A DNA stretch of 64,000 nucleotides from JBCBSZ01 sp039818945 (lineage in GTDB: Bacteria; Actinomycetota; Acidimicrobiia; Acidimicrobiales; Poriferisodalaceae), in NCBI GenBank assembly GCA_039818945.1, contig JBCBSZ010000019.1:8998-72997 (forward strand), given 5' to 3'. The notes below the pieces were generated by a model that ran no database searches, was not told the origin of the DNA, and saw only the letters and a list, made by a program, of their open reading frames with translations. The position numbers and the translations under genes were made by a program. Shown here piece by piece: positions 46,299 to 54,371 of the stretch; within the stretch, counting starts at the first letter, position 1, and each line of letters opens with the position of its first letter.

Positions 46299-46790
46299 CT
46301 AGTCGAGCGCCGGGGCTCCGGAGTAGGGCCGGGGGTCGCCGGGTTGCGGGAGCTGCGGCAGCGAGCGCCAGGCGAGATCCTCCTCGAGCACGAGGATCAC
46401 CTTGTTCCACTCCTCGGGGTCCCACCCCTCGGCCGCACCGGTGAGCTCGCCGTCCTGGCGGAAGTGGATCAGGGCCGGAAGCCGTTCCAGCTCGATCTCG
46501 CGCACGAACGAGCGATCCGGATCGAGGAACACGAGGAACTCGTCGGCCAGCGGGCCGAGGAACTGGCGGGCACCGGCCTCGTCGCACGTGGCGAGGAAGC
46601 CCACCCGCACGTCGGCCTCGTCGTAGTGGCGCATGATGCGCGCCGCCGTCTTGAGGATCCACGAGCTCTCGTGGCGGTACGGGTCGATGACCGTGATGGC
46701 CATGTTGAAGAGCAGGACCCACTCGGCGAGCGTGTACTCGTTGCCGTTGAGGTCTCGCAGCTTCGTGTCGGGTGTGGGGGAGGTCGCCAC
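46299..46790 (-). CDS. Thioredoxin-like protein without the active-site CxxC
   Basis: 163 residues from GTG 46790, chosen because a -10 box lies 8 bases upstream; a longer version (46880) would run into the divergent gene. The pattern VRVGFLATCDEAGARQFLG, DEFLVFLDPDRSFVREIELERLPALIHFRQDGEL is thioredoxin-like with the cis-proline segment (RLPALIHF), but no CxxC pair exists. A redox role is therefore doubtful; it may be a structural or binding relative. Homologues in actinobacteria are uncharacterised. Confidence 0.6.
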   Translation of the reverse strand: MATSPTPDTKLRDLNGNEYTLAEWVLLFNMAITVIDPYRHESSWILKTAARIMRHYDEADVRVGFLATCDEAGARQFLGPLADEFLVFLDPDRSFVREIELERLPALIHFRQDGELTGAAEGWDPEEWNKVILVLEEDLAWRSLPQLPQPGDPRPYSGAPALD

Positions 46791-46798
46791 GGCCCACG

Positions 46799-46804
46799 AC
46801 GGTA
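46799..46804 (-). promoter_or_regulatory. -10 box (TACCGT) of the thioredoxin-like gene
   Basis: TACCGT on the minus strand ends 8 bases before GTG 46790, consistent with a leaderless mRNA. Confidence 0.45.
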
Positions 46805-46874
46805 GCAAGCGCGTGGACGGGCGACGCACCTCGCAGGAGTACGCTGGAGGATCCCCAGCTCGCCCGGAGGCCAC

Positions 46875-47675
46875 GTGCACCCCATCGAGCGGCTCCGCTA
46901 CGTCGCCCGTGCCGGAGGAGCCGACCAGGCGACCCTCGTCGCCGAGACCGCCTCATCGCTCGCCGCGCTCGGGGTCGACCCTGCGGGCATGGTCACCGCG
47001 TGTCGTCGGGTCGTGCAACGCCATCCCACCGCCGGCGCGCTCTGGACGATGTGCGCCAACGCCCTCACCGCCGTCGACGGGATCTCCGCGGCGTACTCCT
47101 TCGCCGACGACGTCAACAGCGATCGCTGCTCGGTGCAGCTCGTCGACGCCCTGCCCGACGAGGCCGGCATCGTCCTGATCGGCTGGACCGACCTGGCGCC
47201 CTCGGCCCTGCCCCGTCGCGGCGATCTGGAGGTGTTCGTCGTCGACACCGATCACAGCGCCGGTTCGTTGGTCGGCCGGTTGCTGTCGGCCGACGTCGAG
47301 GCCATCGAGGTGCCGCTGCTCGGTCTGGGCGCCGCTGCGGCCGAGGCCGACGTCGTGGTGATCGAGGCCGAGTTCGCCGGACCCAACGGCGCCGTGTGCG
47401 CGGCGGGGAGCCGCGCCGCGGCGGCGGTCGCCCGGTCGGCCGGGTCGGAGGTCTGGCTGGTCGCCGGGGTCGGCCGCGTGCTGCCGGGCCGGGTCTGGGA
47501 GACGGTGCTCGCACGGGTCACCCTCGACGCCCCCTGGGAGTCCGACCTCGAGGTCGTCCCGGCCGATCTCGTCGATCGACTCGTCCGCCACGACGGCGTC
47601 GTCGAGACCTCCTGCCTCGCCATCTCACCCGACGGTCCGATCGCACCGGAGCTCCTGACGAACCTCTCCTGGTGA
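46875..47675 (+). CDS. eIF-2B alpha/beta/delta-like (IF-2B/MtnA fold) protein
   Basis: 266 residues from GTG 46875, preceded by GGAGG (46866-46870) and a -10-like TACGCT (46840-46845). The N-terminal half is helical; the C-terminal half has the Rossmann-like pattern of this family: DLEVFVVDTDHSAGSLVGRLL, then EADVVVIEAEFAGPNGAVCAAGSRAAAAVARS and EVWLVAGVGRVLPG. Relatives include eIF-2B subunits, MtnA and ribose-1,5-bisphosphate isomerase. The MtnA catalytic residues (Cys in the TGS-like region, Asp before the Asn-Gly turn) are not clearly kept; the Asp is replaced by Glu-Phe-Ala. Function unknown. Confidence 0.65.
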   Translation: MHPIERLRYVARAGGADQATLVAETASSLAALGVDPAGMVTACRRVVQRHPTAGALWTMCANALTAVDGISAAYSFADDVNSDRCSVQLVDALPDEAGIVLIGWTDLAPSALPRRGDLEVFVVDTDHSAGSLVGRLLSADVEAIEVPLLGLGAAAAEADVVVIEAEFAGPNGAVCAAGSRAAAAVARSAGSEVWLVAGVGRVLPGRVWETVLARVTLDAPWESDLEVVPADLVDRLVRHDGVVETSCLAISPDGPIAPELLTNLSW

Positions 47676-47714
47676 GCGGCGCCGGCCCAGGAGGTCGCCT
47701 CGATGCGCCGGGGC

Positions 47715-47720
47715 TACGAT
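47715..47720 (+). promoter_or_regulatory. -10 box (TACGAT) of the dienelactone hydrolase gene
   Basis: TACGAT ends 8 bases before the ATG at 47729; no ribosome binding site is seen. Confidence 0.55.
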
Positions 47721-47728
47721 CGGCGCCC

Positions 47729-48412
47729 ATGGGACGCACGGTCGACTTCCCCAGCAACGGCACCGACGGCAGCGGCTATCTCGCCGAGGCCGAGGGCGGC
47801 GGACCCGGCGTGGTGGTGATCCAGGAGTGGTGGGGTCTGGTGCCCCACATCGTGGACGTCTGCGACCGATACGCCGCCGCCGGCTTCACGGCGCTCGCCC
47901 CCGATCTCTACCGGGGTGAGAGCGCGACCGAGCCCGACGAGGCCGGCAAGCTGATGATGTCGCTCAACATCGAGCGGGCCGCCAAGGACCTCGGCGGCGC
48001 GGTCGACTTCCTGCTCGGTCTCGACTCGGTCACGTCGTCGGGCGTCGGCGTCACCGGCTTCTGCATGGGCGGCAAGCTGGCCTACTTCGCTGCGGCCGCT
48101 CGGCCCGAGACCGTCGCCGCGATCGCTCCGTTCTACGGCGTGGTGCCGTGGCCGCCGGAGGGCCCGGACTACACGGCGATGCGGTGCCGGGTGCAGGGCC
48201 ACTACGCCGAGGACGACGACTTCGCCCCACCGGACGCCGTGCGTGCGCTCGAGAGCGAGCTGCGGGCGCAGGGTCGTGACGTCGAGATGTTCATCTACGA
48301 CGGCACCCAGCACGCCTTCTTCAACGACGAGCGGCCCGAGGTCTACGACGAGGCCGCGTCGACGGCGGCGTGGGATCGCACGCTGGGCTTCCTGCGAGAG
48401 AGCCTCGCCTGA
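47729..48412 (+). CDS. Dienelactone hydrolase family protein
   Basis: 227 residues from ATG 47729. The catalytic triad of the family is visible: Cys in GFCMGGK, Asp in YAEDDDFAPP and His in GTQHAFFND; Glu in VIQEWWGL assists the Cys. Dienelactone hydrolases open the lactone ring in chlorocatechol degradation, and paralogues act on other esters and lactones. No ortho-cleavage genes are next to it. Confidence 0.9.
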   Translation: MGRTVDFPSNGTDGSGYLAEAEGGGPGVVVIQEWWGLVPHIVDVCDRYAAAGFTALAPDLYRGESATEPDEAGKLMMSLNIERAAKDLGGAVDFLLGLDSVTSSGVGVTGFCMGGKLAYFAAAARPETVAAIAPFYGVVPWPPEGPDYTAMRCRVQGHYAEDDDFAPPDAVRALESELRAQGRDVEMFIYDGTQHAFFNDERPEVYDEAASTAAWDRTLGFLRESLA

Positions 48413-48418
48413 GGCGCG

Positions 48419-48826
48419 TCACCAGCGCTTCAACACCAGCGGCAGGTCCTTCGCCGCCTCGATCCACCGGCCGACCTCGTCGACGTTGGGGGTGCGGCGC
48501 ACCACCGAGCGGCGCTCGTTCAGCTCGCGTATACGTTGCGTCAGCTGCGGTGCGCTGCGGCGTCGGAGGTCGCGCACCGTCTCGACCCCGGTCGCCTCGA
48601 GCAGGTTCGAGTACTTGATGCTGATGCCGGGGACCCGCAGCAGATCGGCCCGCTTGACCCACTCGTGGATCCGCTTCTCGCCGAGGCGGGTGGCCTTGGA
48701 CAGCTCCTTGCGGCCCCGGCGCGACGCGCCGTAGGCGAGGAGCTCGTCGCTCGAGCCGATGCCGAGGTCGCGCAACCGATCGACGTGCCGTTCCCCGATG
48801 CCGTCCAGATCTGCGATGCCGACCAT
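48419..48826 (-). CDS. DUF4332-family helix-hairpin-helix protein
   Basis: 135 residues from ATG 48826, which matches the usual start of the family just before DLDGIGERHVDRLRDLGI; a GTG at 48841 is in frame. The sequence has two helix-hairpin-helix-like units (LDGIGERHVDRL and VPGISIKYSNLLEATGV) and a Lys/Arg-rich SRRGRKELSKATRLGEKRIHEWVKRADLLR. Such folds bind DNA non-specifically. Function unknown. Convergent with the dienelactone hydrolase, 6 bases apart. Confidence 0.8.
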   Translation of the reverse strand: MVGIADLDGIGERHVDRLRDLGIGSSDELLAYGASRRGRKELSKATRLGEKRIHEWVKRADLLRVPGISIKYSNLLEATGVETVRDLRRRSAPQLTQRIRELNERRSVVRRTPNVDEVGRWIEAAKDLPLVLKRW

Positions 48827-48887
48827 GTCACCCGCCCTCACCTGATCTCATCGACGGTGAGGTGCGCGCGTCAAGTCGTTGCCGCCC

Positions 48888-50468
48888 TCAGCTCGCTCCG
48901 GCGGTCAGCTTGCGGGCGATGACCTTGAGGCACAGGGTCTCGTCGGCGCCCTCGAAGATCGACAGCACTCGCGCGTCGACGAAGAGCCGGCTGACCGGGT
49001 ACTCCTCGGCGTAGCCGAAGCCGCCGTGGATCTGCATCGCCTCGCGGGTGACCCACTCGGCCGCCTTGCAGACGTAGGCCTTGATCATCGAGGCCTCGGC
49101 GGAGCCCTCCCCGTTGGCCATCATCCGGGCGACGGCGTAGGAGTACTCGCGCGACGCAGCGATGATCGCGACCATGCGACCGAGCTTGGCCCGGGTGAGC
49201 TGGTACTCGCCGATCGGGGAGCCGAACACCACCCGGTCGTTCGCGTAGTCGCGGGCCTGCTCGTAGGCAGCGCGCATGACACCGACGGCCCGCGCCGCGG
49301 TCTGGAGCCGGCCGTTCTCGAACCCGGCCATCTGGTAGTAGAAGCCGCGACCGAGGCCGTCCTCGCCGCCGATGAGGTTGTCGGCGGGGACGAACCAGTC
49401 CTCGATGGCGACCTCGAAGCTGTGCATGCCCCGGTACCCGAGCGTCGGGATGGCCCGGCCCTCCATCTTGCCGCCCTCGTCCTGGCTGAACTCGAAGCTG
49501 TGGCCGGTGGCCCGCGGCTTGGGGACGATGAAGAGGCTGAGGCCCCGGTGCGCCTTCGAGCGGTCGGGGTCGGTGCGGGCGAGGAGCAGCAGGACGTCGG
49601 CCCGACCGGCGAACGTGCACCAGGTCTTGACGCCGTTGATCTTCCAGCCGCCCTCGACCGGCGTCGCCGTGGTCTTGATGCCGGCGACGTCCGAGCCGAA
49701 GTCGGGTTCGGTCACGGCGACGCAGTTCATGATGTCGCCCGCAGCGATCTGGGGCAGCCAGTGCTTCTTCTGGACCTCGGTGCCGCCCAGCTCGAGGGCC
49801 CGGGTGAGGATCTCTGGCCGGGTGATCAGCGAGCCGCCGGCGCCGAGCGAGCCGCGCGAGAGCTCCTCGGTGGCGATGACCATGCCGATGTAGTCCGACT
49901 CGGTCCCGGTCGCGAAGCCGTCGTACTCCTCGGGCACCGAGAGGCCGAAGCAGCCGATCTCGGCGAGGCCGGAGATGATCTCCTCGGGGATGTCGGCATC
50001 GTTGCGGTGGACGTGCTCGGCGTGCGGCGCCACCTGCTCGTCGGCGAAGCGGCGGAAGGTGTCCGCCACCATCTCGTACTCCTCGGCGAGGTGGTTCGGC
50101 GGGGTCACGTCGGCGAGCGAGGCGAGGAACTCCGCGGAGCGGTGCTGGGCGACGAACGCCCGCGTGCCGTCGAGGGCGCCGGCCTCGACCCCCCAGTCGG
50201 CCTCGCGGCCGAAGATCGTCGAGGCGAGGCCGTGCACGGCGTCGGCGACGAACGCGCACGCGATCGACGCCTCGGTGTCACCCTTCGCCGCGTACTCGAG
50301 CAGGAAGGTGCTGATCTCGACCGCGGACGTGGCGTGGGCGAGGTCGTAGAGCGCGACCTGGTGGTCGTCGGGCGCACCGGCCGCGGCGAGGTGGCGGGCG
50401 GCCGTGTCGACCACTCCCCGGGCGAGATCGACGGCGGTGGATGCGGCGGAGAGGTCGGGCGCGCTCAT
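48888..50468 (-). CDS. Acyl-CoA dehydrogenase
   Basis: 526 residues from ATG 50468. About 130 residues of N-terminal helical extension precede the core (AEEYEMVADTFRRFADEQVAP). FAD/acyl-CoA motifs: VAVTEPDFGSDVAGIKTTA, GWKINGVKTWCTFAGRAD, EVAIEDWFVPADNLIG, and the C-terminal MQIHGGFGYAEEYPVSRLFVDARVLSIFEGADE. The catalytic base would be the Glu in FEGADET. Length exceeds ordinary ~380-residue enzymes because of the N-terminal extension. Substrate chain length unknown. Confidence 0.9.
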   Translation of the reverse strand: MSAPDLSAASTAVDLARGVVDTAARHLAAAGAPDDHQVALYDLAHATSAVEISTFLLEYAAKGDTEASIACAFVADAVHGLASTIFGREADWGVEAGALDGTRAFVAQHRSAEFLASLADVTPPNHLAEEYEMVADTFRRFADEQVAPHAEHVHRNDADIPEEIISGLAEIGCFGLSVPEEYDGFATGTESDYIGMVIATEELSRGSLGAGGSLITRPEILTRALELGGTEVQKKHWLPQIAAGDIMNCVAVTEPDFGSDVAGIKTTATPVEGGWKINGVKTWCTFAGRADVLLLLARTDPDRSKAHRGLSLFIVPKPRATGHSFEFSQDEGGKMEGRAIPTLGYRGMHSFEVAIEDWFVPADNLIGGEDGLGRGFYYQMAGFENGRLQTAARAVGVMRAAYEQARDYANDRVVFGSPIGEYQLTRAKLGRMVAIIAASREYSYAVARMMANGEGSAEASMIKAYVCKAAEWVTREAMQIHGGFGYAEEYPVSRLFVDARVLSIFEGADETLCLKVIARKLTAGAS

Positions 50469-50475
50469 AGGTGGA

Positions 50476-50481
50476 ACGGTA
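50476..50481 (-). promoter_or_regulatory. -10 box (TACCGT) of the acyl-CoA dehydrogenase gene
   Basis: TACCGT on the minus strand ends 7 bases before the ATG at 50468. It lies 38 bases from the divergent ECF41-type promoter. Confidence 0.55.
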
Positions 50482-50518
50482 GCGAGCACCCCTCGGCCGA
50501 GCGAAGCCCGCCGCTCGA

Positions 50519-50545
50519 TGTCACAGCGGCGGAGGCTGTCTCGTC
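50519..50545 (+). promoter_or_regulatory. ECF41-type promoter (TGTCACA-N16-CGTC)
   Basis: TGTCACA (50519-50525), a 16-base spacer and CGTC (50542-50545) exactly match the promoter described for ECF41 sigma factors. It precedes the carboxymuconolactone-decarboxylase gene and the ECF41 gene itself, so the pair is probably an autoregulated operon. Confidence 0.75.
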
Positions 50546-50593
50546 GATCGTGTGAGGGCAGCGATCGGCGGCCCGTGGAGAGGAGTGGAGAAC

Positions 50594-51040
50594 ATGGATC
50601 AGCGGATGGACGCACGACGGCTCGCCCCGAAGGGGTACGCCGCGGTGTTCGCACTGGAGGAGCACGTCCGATCGGCGCTCGATCACCGGCTGCTGGAGCT
50701 CGTCAAGCTGCGGGCGTCGCTCGTGAACGGCTGCGCCTTCTGCGTCGACATGCACGGCACCGATCTGCTCGGTGTCGGCGAGGACGTCCGTCGCGTCCTC
50801 GCGGTCGCAGCGTGGCGCGAGTCGCCGTTCTTCGACCCGGCCGAGCGCGCCGCCCTGGCGCTGACCGACGCCGTCACCCGCCTCGGCGAGCACGGCGTGC
50901 CCGACGACGTCTGGGCGGACGCCGTCGAGGCGCACGGCGACGCCACCGTCGCCGAGCTGCTCATCGCGATCTCGACGATCAACGTCTGGAACCGGCTGGC
51001 GATGAGCACCCACGCGGCACCCCCGGCGCTGGCGGGCTGA
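50594..51040 (+). CDS. Carboxymuconolactone decarboxylase/AhpD-like protein, ECF41 partner
   Basis: 148 residues from ATG 50594 with AGGAG/GGAG upstream; an earlier in-frame ATG (50552) would place the start only 7 bases after the promoter and is less likely. Conserved RLLELVKLRASLVNGCAFCVDMH has the AhpD-type CxxC plus His. Typical peroxidase-like or decarboxylase fold. ECF41 sigma factors are nearly always next to a carboxymuconolactone decarboxylase, oxidoreductase or epimerase gene, which are their main target. Confidence 0.88.
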   Translation: MDQRMDARRLAPKGYAAVFALEEHVRSALDHRLLELVKLRASLVNGCAFCVDMHGTDLLGVGEDVRRVLAVAAWRESPFFDPAERAALALTDAVTRLGEHGVPDDVWADAVEAHGDATVAELLIAISTINVWNRLAMSTHAAPPALAG

Positions 51041-51041
51041 G

Positions 51042-51884
51042 GTGGACGACACCGCCGACCTGCGCCGGTGCGCCTTCGAGGCGGGCTATCGCATGTTGGG
51101 GAGCGCGACCGAGGCCGACGACATCGCCCAGGAGACGATCCTGCGGGTCAGCGAGCCGATCGAGCAGGGCCGCGTGGACAACCCGGAGGCCTTCACGACC
51201 ACGGTGGCCACGAGGCTCTCGATCGATCACCTCCGCTCTGCCCGGGTGCGGCGCGAGGAGTACCGCGGGCCGTGGCTGCCGGAGCCGATCGTGCAGCGCA
51301 GCGAGGACCCGGCCGAGGTCGCCGATTCGGTCTCGTACGCCCTGCTCGTCGTGCTCGAGTCGCTGAGCCCCCTGGAGCGGGCGGCGTTCCTGCTCCGTGA
51401 GGTGTTCGCGTACGAGTACGGCGAGGTCGCGGAGGCGCTCGGTCGCACCGAGTCGGCCTGCCGACAGCTCGTCGTCCGTGCCCGCCGGCACGTCGACGAC
51501 CGGCGGCCCCGCCTCCCGGTCGACCCGGACGAGCACCGGGTCCTCGTCGAGCGCTTCCTCGACGCCGCCGGCGGTGGGGACCTCCCAGGTCTGGTGGACG
51601 TGCTCGCGGAGGACGTCCGGCTCTGGAGCGACGGCGGTCCGCACCGGCAGGCGGCCCGGCATCCGATCGCGGGTCGCGACCGCGTGAGCCGGTTCGTCGC
51701 GAACGTGCTCGGTCGGCTCCTCGACGCCTGCGCCGTCGAGCTCGTCACGATCAACGGCGAACCCGGCTTCCTCCTCGAGCACGGCGGGGGCGTTCACCTG
51801 GTCGGCACCGTCGAGGCGGTCGACGGTCGCATCACGGCCGTCCGTTGGGTCCTCAACCCCGAGAAGCTCGGCTCGGTGACCTGA
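51042..51884 (+). CDS. ECF41-group (SigJ-like) RNA polymerase sigma factor
   Basis: 280 residues from GTG 51042, one base after the previous stop. Region 2 spans residues ~10-65 (GSATEADDIAQETILRV) and region 4 ~100-150 (LSPLERAAFLLREVFAYEYGEVAEALGRTESACRQLVVRAR). The C-terminal SnoaL-like domain (~165-280), which replaces an anti-sigma factor in this group, has the DGG motif (WSDGGPHRQAARHPIAGRDR) in place of the usual DGGGK and the terminal NPEKL (usual NPDKL). This extension tunes sigma activity. Confidence 0.9.
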   Translation: MDDTADLRRCAFEAGYRMLGSATEADDIAQETILRVSEPIEQGRVDNPEAFTTTVATRLSIDHLRSARVRREEYRGPWLPEPIVQRSEDPAEVADSVSYALLVVLESLSPLERAAFLLREVFAYEYGEVAEALGRTESACRQLVVRARRHVDDRRPRLPVDPDEHRVLVERFLDAAGGGDLPGLVDVLAEDVRLWSDGGPHRQAARHPIAGRDRVSRFVANVLGRLLDACAVELVTINGEPGFLLEHGGGVHLVGTVEAVDGRITAVRWVLNPEKLGSVT

Positions 51885-51936
51885 ACACGGCTTCAGGTCG
51901 CAACGTGGCGGCGCCGCCACGTCGTGCGATCCTGGG

Positions 51937-52629
51937 ATGGTGCGCATCCTGGTCGTGGAGGACGAGACCACCGTGGCGACCGCCGTCGCCCGCGGCCTGC
52001 GGGCCGAGGGATTCGACGTCGACGTCGCGGACAACGGTGACGACGGCCTCTGGATGGCCCAGGAGGGCGTCTACGACGCGATCGTCCTCGACATCATGCT
52101 GCCGAAGCGCAACGGCTACCTGGTCTGTCGCGAGCTGCGCGAGGCCGACGACTGGACGCCGGTGTTGATGCTCACCGCGAAGGACGGCGAGCTCGACGAG
52201 GCCGAGGGACTCGACACCGGCGCCGACGACTACCTGACGAAGCCGTTCTCGTTCGTCGTGCTCGTCGCCCGACTCCGGGCGCTGCTGCGCCGCAGCCGTG
52301 GCCCGGCGGCGGCCTCCGGTGGGGATGAGCTCGTCGCCGGCGACCTGCGCCTCGACCCGGTGGCGCACAAGTGCACCCGCGGCGAGGCGGAGATCCCGCT
52401 CACCGCCCGGGAGGTCGCCGTGCTCGGCTTCCTGATGCGCCGGACCGGCGCGATCGTGTCCAAGCAGGAGATCCTCGACAACGTCTGGGACCCCGGCTTC
52501 GAGGGCGACCCGAACATCGTCGAGGTCTACGTCCGTCGGCTCCGCAAGAAGATCGACGAGCCCTTCGGCGCCCGGACCATCTCGACCGTGCGCGGGGTGG
52601 GCTACCGCGTCGACGGCGACGATGGCTGA
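51937..52629 (+). CDS. OmpR/PhoB-type response regulator
   Basis: 230 residues from ATG 51937; a -10-like TGCGAT ends 6 bases upstream. The receiver domain has the acidic pocket Glu8-Asp9, phospho-acceptor Asp52 (VLDIMLPKRNG), Thr in LMLTAKD and Lys in LTKPFSF. The winged-helix output domain covers residues ~140-228 (LTAREVAVLGFLMRR, VEVYVRRLRKKID). It overlaps the kinase gene by 8 bases. Confidence 0.93.
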   Translation: MVRILVVEDETTVATAVARGLRAEGFDVDVADNGDDGLWMAQEGVYDAIVLDIMLPKRNGYLVCRELREADDWTPVLMLTAKDGELDEAEGLDTGADDYLTKPFSFVVLVARLRALLRRSRGPAAASGGDELVAGDLRLDPVAHKCTRGEAEIPLTAREVAVLGFLMRRTGAIVSKQEILDNVWDPGFEGDPNIVEVYVRRLRKKIDEPFGARTISTVRGVGYRVDGDDG

Positions 52630-53980
52630 CACGTCGCGTCCCGGTCGTCGGCCCACCCGCAGCCTGCGGGTGCGGATCACCGCGATCGCGATGGTCCTCG
52701 CCGCTGCCCTGCTGGCCGCCGGTGGCCTCGCGATGATGGCCATCCAGCGCAACCAGCTCGTCGCCGCCATCGACGACGGGCTCCGCGAGGACCTGCGCGA
52801 GCTGCAGGGCGATGACCGGCGCGGGTTCGGCGGCTTCGGCGACGGCACGAGCATCCGGCGCCTGCTCGGGCCCGGCGGTGCGGACATCCAGATCATCCGC
52901 GCCGACGGCGAGCTCGTGGCGAGCGCCTCGTTGCGCGACCTCGACGCTCTGGTCGATGAGCAACCCGACGACCTCACCTTCGCGACCGTCGATCGGGGCG
53001 CCCGCCTCCGCATCGCCGCGGTGCCGATCGAGCCGGACGCGACCCTGATCGTGGCCGACGATCTCGGCGACACCGACGAGGCGTTGCGCCGCCTCGGCGC
53101 CGCGCTCTTCGTGTCGATCCCCGCGCTGGTGATCATCATGGGTGCGGCGATCTGGGTGGTGACCGGTCGGGCGCTGCGCCCGGTCGACGAGCTCCGGCGG
53201 GAGGTCGACGAGATCACCGCCGCCGACCTGCACCGCCGCGTGGCCGTCCCGGACTCCTCCGACGAGCTGGAGCAGCTCGCCACGACCATGAACGGCATGC
53301 TCGGCCGCCTCGACGAGTCGGCCCGCCGCCAGCGGCAGTTCGTCGGCGACGCCTCGCACGAGCTGCGCAGCCCCCTGGCCGGCATGCGGTCCGAGCTGGA
53401 GGTGAACCTCGCCCATCCCGAGGCCGCATCGTGGTCCGAGAGCGGGCAGCGTCTCCTCGATGAGACTGTCCGGCTGCAGTCGCTCGTCGAGCAGCTCCTC
53501 CTGCTCGCCCGCGGCGACGGCGACGGCGGCATGCGCCGCACCCTCGTCGATCTGGACGACCTGGTGCTCACGGAGGTCAACGGACTGCGCGACCGGGGCG
53601 AGATCGCGGTGGATCTCTCCGGTGTCTCGGCCGCGCAGGTGAGTGGCGACCCGATCGGTCTCGCCCAGGTGGTCCGCAACCTCCTCGACAACGCCGGCCG
53701 GCACGCCGACGGACGGGTCGCGGTGTCGGTCGCCGAGATCGCCGACGGGGTGGAGGTCGTGGTGCACGACGACGGGCCGGGTGTCCGACCCGAGGACGCC
53801 GAGCGGATCTTCGAGCGCTTCGCCCGCCTCGACGAGGCCCGCGCCCGCGACTCCGGCGGGGCGGGGCTCGGCCTGGCGATCAGCCGCGAGATCGTCGAGC
53901 GCCACGGCGGCACCCTGCGCCTCGACCGAGCGGTGCGCCAGGGCGCGAGGTTCGTCGTCCGACTGCCCTCGGGCGCATGA
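52622..53980 (+). CDS. Sensor histidine kinase
   Basis: 452 residues. Two membrane helices (residues ~18-40 and ~158-180) flank a ~115-residue extracytoplasmic sensor, then a HAMP domain (ALRPVDELRREVDEITAADLHRRV). The phospho-acceptor His246 is in DASHELRSPLAGMR. The ATP-binding domain has N box RNLLDNAGRHA, G1 DDGPGV, F box IFERFARLD and G2 GGAGLGLAISREI. The signal is unknown. Partner of the preceding response regulator. Confidence 0.93.
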   Translation: MADTSRPGRRPTRSLRVRITAIAMVLAAALLAAGGLAMMAIQRNQLVAAIDDGLREDLRELQGDDRRGFGGFGDGTSIRRLLGPGGADIQIIRADGELVASASLRDLDALVDEQPDDLTFATVDRGARLRIAAVPIEPDATLIVADDLGDTDEALRRLGAALFVSIPALVIIMGAAIWVVTGRALRPVDELRREVDEITAADLHRRVAVPDSSDELEQLATTMNGMLGRLDESARRQRQFVGDASHELRSPLAGMRSELEVNLAHPEAASWSESGQRLLDETVRLQSLVEQLLLLARGDGDGGMRRTLVDLDDLVLTEVNGLRDRGEIAVDLSGVSAAQVSGDPIGLAQVVRNLLDNAGRHADGRVAVSVAEIADGVEVVVHDDGPGVRPEDAERIFERFARLDEARARDSGGAGLGLAISREIVERHGGTLRLDRAVRQGARFVVRLPSGA

Positions 53981-54323
53981 GCGTGCAGCACATCGGCCGA
54001 TCCCGGCCCCGGCGGGGTGCCGTGGCGTGCTCGGTTCCGCCTCGTAGCGACAGCGACTCGTGGGCCCGGCGCTGACGACGTCCTTGTCGCTCGGAGCGTG
54101 GGACCGACCCCATCGGCCCGAGCAGCCGGTTGGCGCGCATGTCTCGCGACGTGATCGACCTCTCCGACCCCTCGTTCGGCACATCAACGAACGGGTTCTC
54201 GGCCATGCGGAGCGGATCAGGGATCGTCTGAGCAGGCGAGGGGCTGCAGCCGAAGAGGTGGGGCGCCACCCGGCGAAGGGTGAGGCACGGATCGAACGTC
54301 CGAAGGTTCGTCGTCCGACTGCC
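53948..54323. repeat. 20-bp exact direct repeat (53948-53967 and 54304-54323)
   Basis: AGGTTCGTCGTCCGACTGCC occurs in the last codons of the histidine kinase and again 356 bases later in the non-coding stretch. In the second copy the same frame reads RFVVRLPFG instead of RFVVRLPSG, but no kinase-like sequence precedes it. It looks like a duplicated or recombined fragment. Confidence 0.7.
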
Positions 54324-54371
54324 GTTCGGCACTTGGAACCCCCCGGCGGGTGGGGCGTAGGTTCGAGGTTC
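53981..54371. other. 391-bp stretch without a recognised gene
   Basis: No convincing coding sequence is seen. An in-frame extension of the next gene is open back to GTG 54060, but that part lacks family similarity and codon bias. The stretch contains the hairpin CGTTCG...CGAACG, GCGACA...TGTCGC complementary pairs, the second copy of a 20-bp repeat and, at the right end, the -10 box of the next gene. Confidence 0.6.
54358..54363 (+). promoter_or_regulatory. -10 box (TAGGTT) of the lyase operon
   Basis: TAGGTT ends 8 bases before GTG 54372. It supports that start over in-frame starts further upstream. Confidence 0.55.

Noticed and set aside
46790..46880. Longer N terminus of the thioredoxin-like gene (start at 46880)
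   Set aside because: It would overlap the divergent eIF-2B-like start and its ribosome binding site, and it passes through the gene's own -10 box.
54060..54371. N-terminal extension of the Mcl-like lyase
   Set aside because: The extension has no family similarity and would place the start far ahead of the -10 box at 54358-54363.
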